Assembly: GCA_030710605.1 (NCBI GenBank)
Contig: CP092876.1
Location: 90,008,906-90,072,905 of the forward strand
Direction of reading: 5' to 3'
Length of the DNA stretch: 64,000 nucleotides
Source: Cordylochernes scorpioides
Lineage: Eukaryota > Arthropoda > Arachnida > Pseudoscorpiones > Chernetidae
Shown: in pieces, positions 50,860 through 63,975 of the stretch
Layout of the letters: every line of letters starts with the position of its first letter
Numbering within the stretch: position 1 is the stretch's first letter
Notes under the pieces: model-generated
The model's input: the letters and a program-made list of their open reading frames with translations, nothing else
Database searches by the model: none
What the model was told of the DNA's origin: nothing
Program-made: the position numbers and the translations under genes

Positions 50860-51751
50860 TTTATTTATGGATTGCTCTATTTTCAAAACAGAATAATATC
50901 TGAGAGTGAACATGGCAGGGCGAGATCTACATTTAATAGTTATTTATAAAGTTATAAATGGCCATCTCAAATATAGATCTCACTTGCTTCTTCACAGATA
51001 CAGTGTTGCCTGCTGAAGAACGGAAACGCCAAACCTCCTGTTTTATAATAAACAAAATTATTATGAACGTTTATATAAAAAAGAGCGTACCTAGATCTGT
51101 AAAGAAAAAAACAATGTTTGATAAAGAGGGACCAATTTCTCGAAAAATAAACAATAAATATTTTTAATTAAATCAAGAGTTTAAAAAGGGTTGAGATTCC
51201 ATTCCATGTGGTGATGAATGGACCAATGATAGCGGACAGTCCCTACGACAAGCTGGTTGAAGATTATACACAGTTTTCGAAATTCTGATAAAACATCCTC
51301 GTGGAATTCCTCTCAAAAGGAAAAAATGAGAAAAATTCACATAGAATATAGGATTTTAATTAATTTTACGATTAGAGAGATAAAGATGTGTTTCCACTTA
51401 ATTAATATTAAAATGAATTTATTTCAAATAATCTCATTATACAAAAAAAATGGACGTAAATTTTTCTCAAATTCAAAAATACATTTTTAAAAGTGGTTGA
51501 GAATATATATGTTAGAATGAAATAAGATGGTTCGGTATTCAAATCAATGGAAAATTGCAAAATTATATTTTTGCATCGCAGTAAGGACAGTGGAAGTTTG
51601 ATTTATTTGTGAAAAGAAACATTCGCGTTTTGGTGTTTTGTATTATATAGATGACGCTTTATTGCTATGTGTTGAAATTACATTGCTTGAAAAAAAAGTA
51701 ATTTAAATATATTTCTGTTGACCCTGAATTGAACCAATGCTTACTGTGTAG
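50860..51751. other. AT-rich sequence before gene B
   Basis: A half copy of the type 1 foldback lies near 51565-51625. I looked for a signal-peptide exon like that of gene A and found none. Confidence 0.4.
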
Positions 51752-53283
51752 AAGGAGCCTGGTAGAGGAACCTACGTCTGAAGACCTGAAAGCCCCAATT
51801 CCCCCAAATGCCATTACCACTTTACAAGGAAGGTAAAACACCTCCAGCAATTTTTAATACAGAAATTAATCAAAATTTGAAACTGCTATAGAGGCGTATG
51901 ATTCTTTTAAAAATAAAACAATTTCTACTGTACTTACTGCAATGGAAAAATTAATGGGAGTGTTCACCCTATGAGCCAGGCCCTTCGATAATTTTTTCCA
52001 TTGCAGTGAGGACAGTATAAATTGTTTTATTTTTAAAAGAATCATACGCGTCTATAATAGTTTCGAATTTTGATAACAGATGGCGCGCTAATGAATCATA
52101 ATATAGCGATTAAATAAAAAACCTATATCAATCAATATACATAAAAGAAGGTATAAAAAATATCTAAATATTATAATGAATGTGAATAATACTAGTTTGA
52201 ATGAAATAGCAAATATCAATATATTCTATGTGTACAGATATATTGGCTTTCGAAAAGATTTTTGTAAAAACTATTATATGTAAATTTTATTATTTCATTT
52301 TTTTAATTAGGATGAAATATTAGAAGTTTTAATTTTTCAATGTCAAAATGTACGTTTTATAAATATAAATATATATTATTTATTTTAAAAAAGTACTGAA
52401 GTGAAATTGTACTGATATCAGGTGGATAAACATCCTGATTGTTCAACTAAATGTTGATGATGGCTTGCGCCATCTGTCAGAATAAACATCAACTAATCGT
52501 TGATTTTTTGTTGATATTTATTCTGATAGATGGCCTAAGCCATCAGAAAATTATATATGTACGATAAGGAGATGCCTTTACCTTAATATATTGTAGCCAA
52601 GTTTTTATTATTTTATTATCAGAGTATCGTTTTTTATGTTTATATTTTGCTACTCTGTACACTTCCCTCATTGCTAACTTTTGTTTATCATTTGTAGTTT
52701 GTTCTTGTCTTAAACAAATCGCTGCGCTATCTGGAAGTTTATCTTTCCTAATTTTCCACGTGGCAATATTATTTGATTTGTGATAGCAAAATGGCCCCGA
52801 ATTTCAATCATTTGGAAAATACCAGATATATATGCGAAATACATTAAGATTGTAATCCCAACTACTTTGATAGTTTACCAAAACTGTTTGTACAGAAGGA
52901 GCCTGGTAGAAGAACCTGAAAACCTGGATTCACCAATTCCACCAAATGCTGTTAAAAGTTTACAAGGAAGGTAAGAATTCAGACCAATAAAAAATCGCTC
53001 AGTTGTAATCCCAACTACTTTGAGAGTTTACCAAGATTGTTTGTACAGGAGGAGCCTGGTAGAAGAACATGAAAACCTGGAAGCGCCAATTCCACCAAAT
53101 GCTGTTAAAAGTTTACAAGGAAGGTAAGAATTCAGACCAATATAATAACAAATCGCTCAGATTTTAATCCCAACTACTTTGATAGTTTACCAAAACTCTT
53201 TGTACAGGAGGAGCCTGGTAGAAGAACCCAAAGGTCTGGAATCTCCCATTCCCCCAGCTGCCCTTGCCAGCTTGGCTGGGTGA
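51752..53283 (+). CDS. Gene B: peptide precursor paralogue, 3' part
   Basis: Coding exons 51752-51832 (81 nt), 52896-52970 and 53049-53123 (75 nt each) and terminal 53208-53283, all phase 2-2 and joined by Gly-Arg-Arg, ending at TGA. The first codes RSLVEEPTSEDLKAPIPP, then NAITTLQGR. The next two resemble exons 6-8 of gene A (EEPENLDSPIPPNAV; EEHENLEAPIPPNAV). The last ends SLAG. The exon order (81-nt type, 75-nt type, terminal) matches gene A with fewer copies. No promoter, signal exon or Tyr/Pro exon is seen upstream, so it is either truncated or its 5' end is in the gap at 50491. Confidence 0.7.
51879..52064. mobile_element. Foldback MITE, type 1, in gene B intron
   Basis: Inverted arms GAGGCGTATGATTCTTTTAA and TTAAAAGAATCATACGCGTC. 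Its right flank (ACAGATGGCGCGCTAATG) is shared with the copy at 3216. Confidence 0.75.
52440..52576. mobile_element. Foldback MITE, type 2, diverged
   Basis: Inverted arms around GATGATGGCTTGCGCCATCT and AGATGGCCTAAGCCATCA. Related to 55408. Confidence 0.65.
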
Positions 53284-53337
53284 ACTTCGTCTCTTCCTCC
53301 AATCTCCAATATATTGTTCTCATTATTTTCTTTATTC

Positions 53338-53343
53338 AATAAA
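53338..53343 (+). terminator. Polyadenylation signal of gene B
   Basis: AATAAA lies 55 bp after the stop, like gene A. Confidence 0.6.
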
Positions 53344-53549
53344 CCTTTATCTAATCATGAACTTTTGGGATTTATTCAACTGAACCACAAAAGAAAATAT
53401 ACGTGTCAATTAAACTATATATGCTAATTGAATTGTATTAAATTGAATATTTTATGTACATTTTCTTAAAATATATTTTTCTGATATTAAATGAATTAAC
53501 ACAAAGCAATAACGTTATAAGCAATATTCGTGAAAGTATTTAAGCATGA

Positions 53550-53668
53550 ATGTTTCTTTTTTACACAATACAAACTCTACTGCCCTTACTGCGATGAAAA
53601 AATATATTGGAAGGGCATTCATCGCAGTAAAGACAGTAGAGTTTGTTGTATAAAAGAAATATTCGTGG
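53550..53668. mobile_element. Foldback MITE, type 1 relative, short
   Basis: Inverted arms with CAAACTCTACTGCCCTTACT and AGTAAAGACAGTAGAGTTTG. Confidence 0.7.
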
Positions 53669-54000
53669 TTAAATTTATCATTTTATATTAAATAAATCAT
53701 TGATATACTTATATGAAGTGAAAGAAAAAGGGAGAACAAAAAAAGTATATACACAATAATAATTTAAAATATTCAGTGACAAAAATGTATTCATAAATAG
53801 GACTTTTTATGAAGTGTTTCATACACTTCGATATTTTTCATAGATCTTTTAAACATATTTTTTGTAAGTTCTTTCCTTACAAATGCACTGGTATGCAACA
53901 AGGTTAACAAACAAAATTATTTATTTGAAAATGACATAAAGATTATCAATAAAACATAACTATAGTATGATACATTAGCGCGCCATCTGTTATGAAAATT

Positions 54001-54159
54001 CGAAACTATTATAGAAGCGTATGATTCTTTTAAAAATTAAAAAATATCTACTGCCCTTACTGCAATGTAAATGGGCCCTCCCATTAATTTTTCCATTGCA
54101 GTAAGGGCAGTAGTTTTGTTTAATTTTTGAAAGAATCATATGCGTCTATAATAGTTTCG
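54001..54159. mobile_element. Foldback MITE, type 1
   Basis: Inverted arms CGAAACTATTATAGAAGCGT and ATGCGTCTATAATAGTTTCG, central CTGCCCTTACTGCAATG. Confidence 0.8.
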
Positions 54160-54285
54160 AAATTTCATAGTATATAGTAACTTTAATGAACTATAATAAT
54201 TACATATTGAGCTACTTATATGTAAATATACAAATAAATAAAACCCGCTCATAATTGTATGTTTAGTGACCATGTGTTTGTATAA

Positions 54286-54633
54286 TCTACTTATATATAA
54301 AAGTCAATGCCTGTTTCGCGTTAAACTTAAAAACTACTGAACCAATTGGTAGCAAATTTTGCATGTCGCTTTTTATAAACCTGAGGAAAATTTTCGGCTA
54401 CATTTTGATTAGTATTTTTGGCTATTTATTTTTTTCATTTGAAGAAATTTTTTACGCGGAGTAAATACGAGGCGAAGTAACAACACCAGGCCAATTAAGC
54501 GACCAATAAGCGTTCTGCTTTTTTTTTTCAGGCTGCTTGCGTACTTTCTTTTAAATATCTTTTTATACAAGTGTTACTTTTTTACAAAAGTATTGAGTAT
54601 TGAAACTCGGGCGAAGCCGGGTCATTCGTCTAG
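54286..54633 (+). mobile_element. Helitron, non-autonomous, complete (348 bp)
   Basis: Starts TC-TACTTATATATAAAAG after host A. Ends with hairpin CGGGCGAAGCCGG, TCATTCGTCTAG, then host T. No target duplication, as expected. Confidence 0.75.
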
Positions 54634-55407
54634 TCGTATATAAATAAGACCGACCATAACCATGATGCATTGGTTAAATTTGCTTCTATTGATGGTGTAA
54701 CTTGCAGTCTGTTTGTCTTGAAAATGTAAAAATTCAACAACGATATTCATAAATACATGTCGAATATAGTTGTCCATATACAATCTTGGAGGGAGCTTAG
54801 TATCTATTTCTTTTAGAACAATGGTACATCAACAATGGTAATCTCGTTCATTGTTAAATACAGCGATTATTCCGCTTGAACATCAGAAGCACTCCATGGC
54901 TAAATCTAATAATTATGGCTTTTTCAATGTGATTATGAAAAATAGTGAATTCGAAATACAATTTTTAATCATAAAACCCCACTATAGGTTAAGAAAAAAA
55001 GCATCTCCTTATCGTGCAACCTCATCCCAGTACAATATTACATTTGTACTATTTTTCCCACTATAAGTATTTTCTGAATATATTATTCTAATTTTTTATA
55101 CAATCGTTATAGGGACGTGCAAGTGAAAGATCAGAAATGATGACAAATGGTGGAGTTTCATTATTAAAAGTAGACAATAAGTAGGAGGCGCGAGGTGGAG
55201 GAAACTGTCAGAGTTGTTATCCCCGTCAACATCACGACAGTTAAGGCTTGTTCCTCCTTGTTGACGGGGGTTGAATGATCCTCCCTTCGTTCTCCATAAT
55301 GCACAAAGAAAAGATATGAGTGTTATACTTGGTGATCCCACGTGACATTTTAATCATCCTTGACACAACAGAGGTGATGAAAAACATTAAAATAAATTGA
55401 TAAAAAG
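54634..55407. other. Intergenic sequence, nothing recognised
   Basis: AT-rich. Short inverted motif around 55225-55270 (CCCCGTCAAC and GTTGACGGGG). Confidence 0.4.
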
Positions 55408-55560
55408 GCATATCTTTATCATGCAACTGAAAGTTGCTGATGGCTTGCGTCATCTATCGGAATAAATACCATCTATTCATTGATTTTTAATTGATGATAT
55501 TTATTCCGATAGATGGCGCAAACCATCAGCAACTTTCAGTTGCATGATAAGAAGATGCCT
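55408..55560. mobile_element. Foldback MITE, type 2
   Basis: Almost perfect inverted arms of about 65 bp from GGCATATCTTTATCATGCAA. Includes AGATGGCGCAAACCATCAGC. Confidence 0.85.
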
Positions 55561-56989
55561 TTTTATTAATTTATGAACCTTATCCCAGTACAATGGCTTA
55601 TTTGTACTATCTTTTCACATTATATTTAACATCATAAAAGGTATTTTAAGTCTTTGGAATTTGACCTGCTTTTTTGAAAATGAAAATGTATGTGGCATAC
55701 TTAAATAATTGTAATCATCTTTGGCCCGAATGTCAACATCTGCTTCTACCTAGAGGACAGAAAACCACCCAAGGAAATCAGATTTTAGGCTAGGTTTCAC
55801 CAACAGGACAAGAAGGTAACTCCTGTTCAAGATGTCGTAAACCGACTAAAGATCCGAAGAGAAGACATCGTGTAATGTCGCGCTGCTTAAGTGACTTTGT
55901 TGGACATTCGCGCATTTTTCCAGAAGGATGACCATCCCGGAAAGTCAAAAGATTCACAATCGGATACAAGGTTTGGCAGAAAACGGCACAGACGACCTAT
56001 GAGCAGGCCACTGAAGACCCTGTAGTAGGTCATTGGGAAACTGATTGGAGCAAAAATCCTGTAGACTCAGACCACCGTGCGAATTCAGCAACAGGATGAC
56101 CTTGCTGCGTCTTGAAGATAGCGGCAAGGCCTCGCAGAGTTGAAAAGCCTCGAAGACTTGCCAAAGAATTTCGCAAAGAAATCTTCAAAGGCGTTGATTA
56201 GCTCGCAAGGAAATCCATAACAGGCAGTGGATCAGTACTGCTATATCGTCGCGGAATATGTCGGAGCTTCAACCGAGCTGTAGCCTGGGATAAACGACAG
56301 CTCAAGCATTCTAGAAGGAAGCATCTTAGCTTACCCCGGAGATGACGTTGCAGTCCTCGATGTAAGTCGAAGAAGAGCGACTTCTGGCTCGGAGCGGGCA
56401 ATATCGCCCATGAGAACGTCCATCTGTTTATGTGCCATGTGATCCGAACCTGCGTAGGGGAATCCTCGCTGCTCGAGAGAAAGATTTGAGTTTCCGACTA
56501 TCGTGATGTTTGCCCTCAGTAGATCGACGCCCGTGGTAGACATAATCTTTACAAATGTATTGTCTTGGGATGCTACTTTGAATTCCTTTGTTACCTTCGT
56601 GGCATAGACTCGTACTTTAATCACATCTTTCTTTGTAATCCTGCCCCATTTGAATCCCTGATTTTGGAGCGTAAACATGGTTTTTACTACATGATTTTCC
56701 TAATGATATAATTAATGGTAAGACAAAAGAATGCATTTAAATTGCAGTTGTAACTCATTTAATTAATACCTATTGAGAATTGAGGTTTAGTACTTTTTAT
56801 GTGTGTAGAATAGATAATGTGATAATTTGCATATGTGTTTCAAAAGGTTACCCTAATTAACAGTTAAAAAGTAAACGCTAAATATGCAATTAAGAAATGG
56901 GGTCGTTCGTAAGTTAAAAAAGGGCATGCGCCAACATTTCGACGACGTTTGTAGCAGTATGGACTGTCAGTTCGGTGACCATGTCTTCG
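55561..56989. other. Unassigned sequence with GC-richer block
   Basis: 55740-56680 is GC-richer than the flanks. A minus-strand frame of 115 codons (56331-56678, region KWGRITKKDVIKVRVYATKV) is intact but unrecognised. Part of it (AHKQMDVLM) resembles the ORF at 33514 (ADKQIDVLI). Confidence 0.3.
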
Positions 56990-57039
56990 AATACCCTTGA
57001 ATCTACATCGCAGACGGGGGTGCTCTTAATGTTGTGATC

Positions 57040-57250
57040 AACGACCAACCTGGACGCAGAATTCGCGTGACGTCGTGTTTTCAGACAAATCTACGTTCTG
57101 TTTCCAGCACCATGATGGCCGTGTTAAGCGAGCCATCGTGAAGAAGCCACATTGCCAGCGTGCAATCGACATCGTCACACTGGCCTATCACATGAAGTGA
57201 TGGTTTGGGCTGATATTGGATTTACGTCACGGTCACTCCTTGTTCCAAAT
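57040..57250 (+). pseudogene. Tc1-type transposase fragment
   Basis: Reads VFSDKSTFCFQHHDGRV, then after a frameshift TGLSHEVMVWADIGFTSRS, the central DDE region of Tc1 transposases. Both ends are missing and frames are broken. Confidence 0.65.
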
Positions 57251-60033
57251 TCCCAATTCCAAATTGTTCCATTTTCAACGGTTCCCTTTGCATTTTTAAT
57301 GTGTTGAGGTCCGTGGCAGTACTTTTTATTCGTGGTCTGGGAAACTACCGGTATTGTACGAACCATTTTACATACAAAAAAATGTTTGGCTGCTGTTTAT
57401 TTAAATCAATATATATATATATATGTATTATGTATTATGTATATTATTAATGCATCCAAAATATTAATTGAATAATTTTGGTAACCCCCTCTTTTTTATA
57501 TATATCCAATATCTGTAGATATATACAAGTGTATAATAAAAAAATATCTCTCTCCTATATAATAATATTTAAACACAAATATTGACTTTATAAAATTGAT
57601 GAATCCTACATTTATATGTTTTGACGAATGTTCAAGATATCATGGTAAATGTCAGATACTTCAAATAATGACAATCAATTATAAACAGACATAATTAATA
57701 GACGAATAAAGTTCATTTTTAATTGACTCAAAAATCAAAAAGGGATATCAGCCGAAGATACTGTGAATACCGCCTATTCTGACCTTCCAATTTAACGTCG
57801 CAGATTGCAACAGCCATCATGAAATGAAATGCAAGCGCCCTGTCGCTACGTTATATTGTTAAGATGGTGTGTAAGCAGACGATCTCTATTTCTGGACTTG
57901 TATTCAGTTCCACAAGTGTGGAGCAGCTGGAATGATTTGCATATCAAGGGTGATAGAAGTATCGGCCACATTTGAATATCCTTTGTGCTGAACGCTGAAT
58001 ATAAATCTCTATTGTACTCATTCTACTGTGAAAAACATCGCAATTCAATAAAATAAAATATTAAAAACAAATTAGTCATATTCCGATCACTAACATGAGC
58101 GCCTTTGTGGCCACTGGACATGTGTCGGACCTGGAGACTGTTGGATTCTGTGCTACCTGGAGTATAATAGCTCCATCTATGCTTCCTTCCTGTGGTGAAT
58201 ATGTATAAGACCGGTGATCTTAATAAACCTGTATGTGTGTGTGTGTTTTTAGATAGCAGAGAGCCATCTAGTGGATCAGAAATCATGGCGCTAGATGACG
58301 CTCTGCCATCTTAAAACGCTCGTGTTGGTGGTCAGGTTATGCCTAATTTGTTTTTAATATCAATGTTTATATATATTTATTTTGTATTATATTTTACAAA
58401 AAATAGATATATTTATATTATATATTTTTTATTCTTTTTTTTTTACAAAGGCTGATTAGGAAATGGGGCTCCAGAGGTAGATAATGGGTCGAGACGGTGT
58501 GGAGACAGCAGTTTTACCGCACTTACTTCACAAGAAGACGCAGACAGTGTCACAAAGGGAATATTCAGTTGTATATCAGTGTGCTTGGAGGCAGTGCTCT
58601 CAGGTCGGCAGAAAGTGTCCTGAAGTGTGCTCAGGCCAAGCGTGGACTGAATGGATCAGAGCGCTATGTGGGATTGCTACGAGACCCCACTGAATCGACA
58701 GTCCAGTGATGAAGAGTGGCGTCTGAGATGCCAGTTAGAGAAGTGATTCTTCTAACTATGTTCGAATGCCTGAAGTAGTGGAAGACGGCGCCAAGGATCC
58801 TCAAATTGGCGGATATTGGAAGCAAGTCCCTTTAGAGTACTCTTTTCACTACAGTCCACTGTAATAAAGCGCAAACTTTGCTGCGCCCAGATGTCATCTT
58901 TGGACCATCCTGAATATAGAGAGAACACAAACGGCGTATTGAGGACGATTTAACAAAATAATATAATTTGACATTCTCCTAATTTCTCTATGTCAGTGAG
59001 TGTGGTCCAATATTAATGTATAGAATGACACACCATGATTCTCCAATATCGACACTCTGCAGGATATTTAAACACCTTTGTTCCTCTAATAAAAGGCCAC
59101 CTACAGGAGCGACCATCTTTATACTTCCAATAAAACCTCCCTTCCTGACCGACTAATTTTGAACATTAAAATTCCATCTCTAGGAAACCACTTTTTTACA
59201 CTTCCAATAAGAGAATACCTCAAAAGAATAACACATTTATATTCAAAAGGAGAATATTTCCAGGAGCAACCATCTTTATACCTCTAATAAGAGACTACAT
59301 TCAGGAGAAACCATCGCTGTATCTCCAATACATACCCGCCTCTAGGACAAACCACATTTTGTAATTGCACTAATAAATCCTTTTTAAACTTCGTGTCTTT
59401 GTTCTTTATGTTTGTCCATAAATATTGTGGTCAATTTATAATTCCAGATACGTAGTTTTTCATCTTGTACACTCGATTAAATCTGCAACCATTGTTCTAA
59501 AACTTCAACCAGTCCTAAGTATTAATACCTTTTTGTCTTATTAATAATTTTAAATTGAGAAAATTAAAGTCCCTTGCAAAATAATATTTTCGAAAAATCA
59601 TTCATTGTGAAAAAAATGTTCTTTAAGATAATTCATATATATATAGCTTTCAGGTATTTTACGTCTTTTTTACAAACACAGAACATTCTCTAAACATCTC
59701 TAAAAAAAACGAAAAATAAAATGTACAATTTCATAAATGATAAAATGGATTGTTTTTAAAAATTATTTTAAACAAGAATCTATAATTCTAGTTGTGTATG
59801 AATATATATAAATACAATATGATAGCTTGAAAGTGATTGATATTTGCTATTTCTGAGAATTGAGGGATAAAACTATATACTATTAATTATACAATTAATA
59901 GATTGAAATATATTAGACGTTGTTGTTTACTGTGTATATGGGAGTAATGAATGTTCTAGAAGGTTTAATAATGGCCAGTGTTTGTTCATGAACAGGGGAT
60001 ATATTGCAATGGTTTATTGTGTTTTTCTATTAT
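57251..60033. other. Intergenic sequence with simple and degenerate repeats
   Basis: 57410-57440 is a TA run and 58230 has a short GT run. 58440-58900 is a GC-richer unrecognised block. 59070-59360 is a degenerate minisatellite. No gene could be supported. Confidence 0.4.
59070..59360 (+). repeat. Degenerate minisatellite, about 40-45 bp
   Basis: Repeating theme AGGAGCGACCATCTTTATAC followed by CTCCAATAAGAGACTAC, with drifted copies. Confidence 0.55.
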
Positions 60034-60346
60034 AGTACGACATTTGAAAATTATCCCGCATTTGTTTCTTTTGAACGAAAATTCGAAATTTATTTTAAGG
60101 AAAAATAACGATTATTTCTAACCTTAGGGATGAAGGATGAATTGTGAAGGTTATGATAAACGGAAAACTAAAGGGTCCAGATGCCTATCCCTGCACACTT
60201 TATTTTTCCGTTTAACATCACTCTTCACAATTCATCTTTTCATACTTCATCCTTAAGGTTAGAAATAATCGTTATTTCTCCTTAAAATAAATTTCGATTT
60301 TTCATTCAAAAGAAACACATGCGGGATAATTTCCAAATGTCGTACT
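60034..60346. mobile_element. Foldback MITE with relic of a tRNA-like core
   Basis: Inverted arms from AGTACGACATTTGAAAATTA to AATTTCCAAATGTCGTACT, about 130 bp each. The centre (GGGTCCAGATGCCTATCCCT) resembles a worn form of the tRNA-like core at 28361. Confidence 0.75.
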
Positions 60347-60445
60347 ACAATCATAAGCCGCATTGTGTTTCTAATATGTTCTCAAACTCTAACACCCACA
60401 TTACCCCGCCTCCCCCACATACTTAACTGCACAAAAACTGCCTTA

Positions 60446-61603
60446 TCTATATATATAAAAATGGATGTTTGTTGGTCCGTTGGTCCGTCCGTCCGTCCGT
60501 TCGTTAGTGATAATCTTCTACATCGCTCAACCAATCGTGATGAAACTTTGGGAAGATGTTTAGTATACTACCGGGATGGTTTCTGGCTAATTACTCTTTA
60601 GAAATAACCTTTCGTTGCATTTTTATTTACAATAAAACGTAAATTCACTCGCAATCAGCGCCCCCTCGCGGCAGACGTATGGCCTGAAATAGCCTCGCAT
60701 GAGCTTATTTGTAACGTCAAGCTTAGCCTATAGGTTAGGTACACAGCTTCGTACCCCCGCAACCTAGGTTCGAGGCTCAGCGTGGGTGTTTTTTTTTTTT
60801 TCATTTCTTTTATATTATTGTAGCAAATTATTAAAAATATTATTTTATTTAAAATGTAGGCTTTTTAAAATAAAAATTAACATAAACAATTTTTTAATAA
60901 TATTTGTAACAAACATAGGTTCGAGGCTCAGCGTGGGTGTCTTTTTTTATTTTCATTTCTTTTATATTATTGTAGCAAGGTCTGTTTTTACAGCATTATT
61001 ATATTTTGAGTGGTTTATTTTAAATATGTTTGTTATGAAGGCTCTATGTAATACTATTTAGTGCACATTTTACATTTTAAACACCTAAGCCCCCTCTTTT
61101 TAATATTGTAGCAAAGTATTAAAAGTATTATTTTATTTTAGATGTTTGCCATGAAACTTTGGGAAGTTGTTTAGTATACTACCCGGACGATTTCTGGCGA
61201 ATTATTTTAGAATAATATTTATAACAATAATTATAGCGAAATTAAGACATAGTGATTATATTCTGTGTTTGTGCATATATAAATATTTTACAGAAAATGT
61301 GAGAACGTTCTATTAGAATATCTCGAAAACAAAAAACAATACATATAAACGAGTTCACTGACATTTATTAATGCAGTGATTATAATCAATGATTACAATG
61401 AAGGGCTATATTATCTATATATATAAAAATCACTTTCAAATTTTAACGTAACGTTCCATTCTCAATCCCGTAGGGCTTTAGATCGGCTAAAACATTTTTA
61501 TCTTTATGAGTGAATATTAACTTTACTGTACTGAATAGTTTAGTATAATGTTAATTTAACATATTTCAATTTAGCCACAGCAACGCGTGGCCGGGTTCGC
61601 TAG
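60446..61603 (+). mobile_element. Helitron, non-autonomous, complete (1158 bp)
   Basis: Starts TC-TATATATATAAAAATGG after host A, contains a GTCC microsatellite (GTCCGTCCGTCCGTCCG), ends CCGGGTTCGCTAG before T. The 3' 1 kb is the copy of 1-995. Confidence 0.7.
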
Positions 61604-62220
61604 TATAGAATAAATGGCTCTGGTTCTGTTGTTTGGATGGTCCGGTGTGCTGTTGCTTTTAGTAAGAGGATTTCTTAATATTCTGAAACTATTGGGAGCA
61701 TTTTCTAACCAAGTTCTAATACCATATTGTTTTAGTCTTTGGAGACACTTTCAATACCTCTATAAAAATCGCAATTTTGTGAAAATATAATAATATCAAA
61801 CGTTTTAGGAGATCTTAAAGTACTATAAAGATGATCTCTTAAAATAAAATATGAAATTTATAATTATAAAAGTAGCCACAAAATATAATAGCTACTTTTA
61901 CAAGTGTATTGCTAAGATGTTTATAATAGGCGAGATTTCCAATTTTACGCCTAGAGTTATATACATGTGTCTGTACATCAGTGAGAACATCAGCTTGATT
62001 ACTTAGAGGGTCACACATGTGAATGATATAAAATATTATAGGCATTTGAAAATTATCCACTTATTATATATTGTGAAGAAATTAATACGAGTGATTGGCC
62101 ATATAAGATATTGTAAGGTAAAAAATAGCTTAAATAGATTGAATTGAAAGTTTAAAATAGATCTCTTATCTGTTGAAAAGTTTGAATAGCTCCATCTGTT
62201 AGTGCCACATGTCCTAGGTG

Positions 62221-62228
62221 TATAAAAG
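62221..62228 (+). promoter_or_regulatory. TATA box of gene C
   Basis: TATAAAAG, same context as 1613. Confidence 0.6.
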
Positions 62229-62293
62229 ATGGCGTAGAATCCTGACTTGTACAGAACTTCCTTCAAGGTAAACTGCTCTGGTTCCTTTTCCTC

Positions 62294-62667
62294 TCTTCTA
62301 CTGGCTTCACATTTTACTCTCAGTTCTTCTACTGGCTTCTCCACATTTTACTCTCAGTTCTTCTACTGGTTTCTCCACATTTTACTCTCAGTTCTTCTAC
62401 TGGCTTCTCCCCATTTTATTCTCAGTTATTTTACTGGCCTCTCCACATTTTACTCTCAGTTCTTCTACTGGCTTCTCCACATTTTACTCTCTGTTCTTCT
62501 ACTGGCTTCTCCACATTTTAGCCTCAATTCTTCTAGTGGCTTCTCCACATTTTATTCTCAATTCTCCTACTGGCTTCTTCACATTTTACTCTCAGTTCTT
62601 CTACTTGCTTCTCCACATTTTACTCTCAGTTCTTCTACTGGTTTCTCCACATTTTACTCTCAGTTAT
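62294..62667 (+). repeat. 34-bp minisatellite in intron 1 of gene C
   Basis: Same 11 units as 1686-2059, with no unit gained or lost. Confidence 0.9.
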
Positions 62668-63046
62668 TCTCTAACTCGAGTGTCAAGTAGATGGCTACAG
62701 TTAATTCTTATAATTCCCTGATGTTCAATATGGAGAAATGAGGAGATAACTTTAAGAAGATATATGAATTTTAAACCCCCTATTTCTATTCGTTCTTATA
62801 ATTTTATTATAATTTAAAACTCACCTTCCGACACCTTTTTCAATTTGCAATTTTATAAGGATTTTAAATATTTTGCACAGTATATTTTGTGATATTTTCT
62901 ATAAATCTGCTTCATAAAAGGATTTTGATATTTTTATAGTATGAAATCGTGATACCATTTATTTAAACTCTAGAATTTTGTGGAATTCTCTCACTAATAT
63001 TTATATGTGTACTTTGAAATAAATCCTCATTGATTTTCTGTAACAG

Positions 63047-63798
63047 ATGAACAAGCTGATTTTTCTGACACTCTTTTTCTCTGCTGATGTCTTTTTGGCT
63101 TCCACAACTGAAGGTGAGTAAAGTTCCGATTTATATCATATTACGCTTAGGCACCCCAGAACATAAATACTGATCTCATATTTTATTTTTGGATAATTTT
63201 ATAAAAGGATCGTAACACCCCTTTCGCAATAAGAAAAATAATGAAGAAACTTATTTTCTGTGAAAGGTTTTTCGATGATTTTATATAGCGCAATTTTCTT
63301 ATAATTTACTGGCCGAAGTGTCTTTTATTTGAAGAACTAAATCTCGAGAAGAGTTTTACCATATGGCCTTTTTTATCCAAGAAATACGGGCGCGAACTTT
63401 GCCTGAACATGAACAAGATGACTGGAAATGACCAGAATGGGCTGGAATGGAGATTAGACATGGAACTATGGGAGATTCCTTAGGCAATCTAGCCAGTGAA
63501 TCAATTGGGCATACAATTACTTTAAATTCTTCTTAATAATAACAACTATTATGTTCCTTACAATCCAAAAGGATTTCTCTTAATTTACAAATACTCGCGA
63601 AACACACAAAATCTACTTACAGAATAATTAAAAATTTATATATTTTTAATTTGTCTTCGTCAGATTTTCATATTTTTATTAACATATACAATTACTGGCA
63701 ATGTCATATTTATTCTCATTCTCTAACCAAGATCGAATTAATCCTCTGCTTTGTTTTTCAGTCAGATATTATAGGACCCCACCTCCTTTCATCGGCAG
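63047..63798 (+). CDS. Gene C: peptide precursor, 5' part
   Basis: Exons 63047-63113 (signal peptide) and 63762-63798 (VRYYRTPPPFIG) are identical in sequence and splice sites to gene A exons 1 and 2. The gene runs out of the window after the second intron begins, so the repeat exons are not visible. Confidence 0.75.
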
Positions 63799-63823
63799 GT
63801 AATTTGAATATAAATATTTTTCA

Positions 63824-63975
63824 AAACTATTATAGACGCGTATGATTCTTTTTAAAAATAAACAATTTCTACTGCCCTTACTGCAATGGAAAATTAATGG
63901 GAAGACATTCCATTGCAGTAAGGACAATAGAAATTGTTTATTTTTAAAAAGAATCATACGCGTCTATAATAGTTT
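63824..63975. mobile_element. Foldback MITE, type 1, duplicate of 3216
   Basis: Same insertion as at 3216-3367, copied with the segment. Confidence 0.8.

Noticed and set aside
56198-56401. A 67-codon minus frame and the frames at 58484-58709
   Set aside because: No recognisable family, no splice or start context. Described only as unassigned sequence.
57175-57366. A 63-codon minus frame near the Tc1 relic
   Set aside because: Overlaps the + strand transposase fragment and a dispersed repeat. No family recognised.
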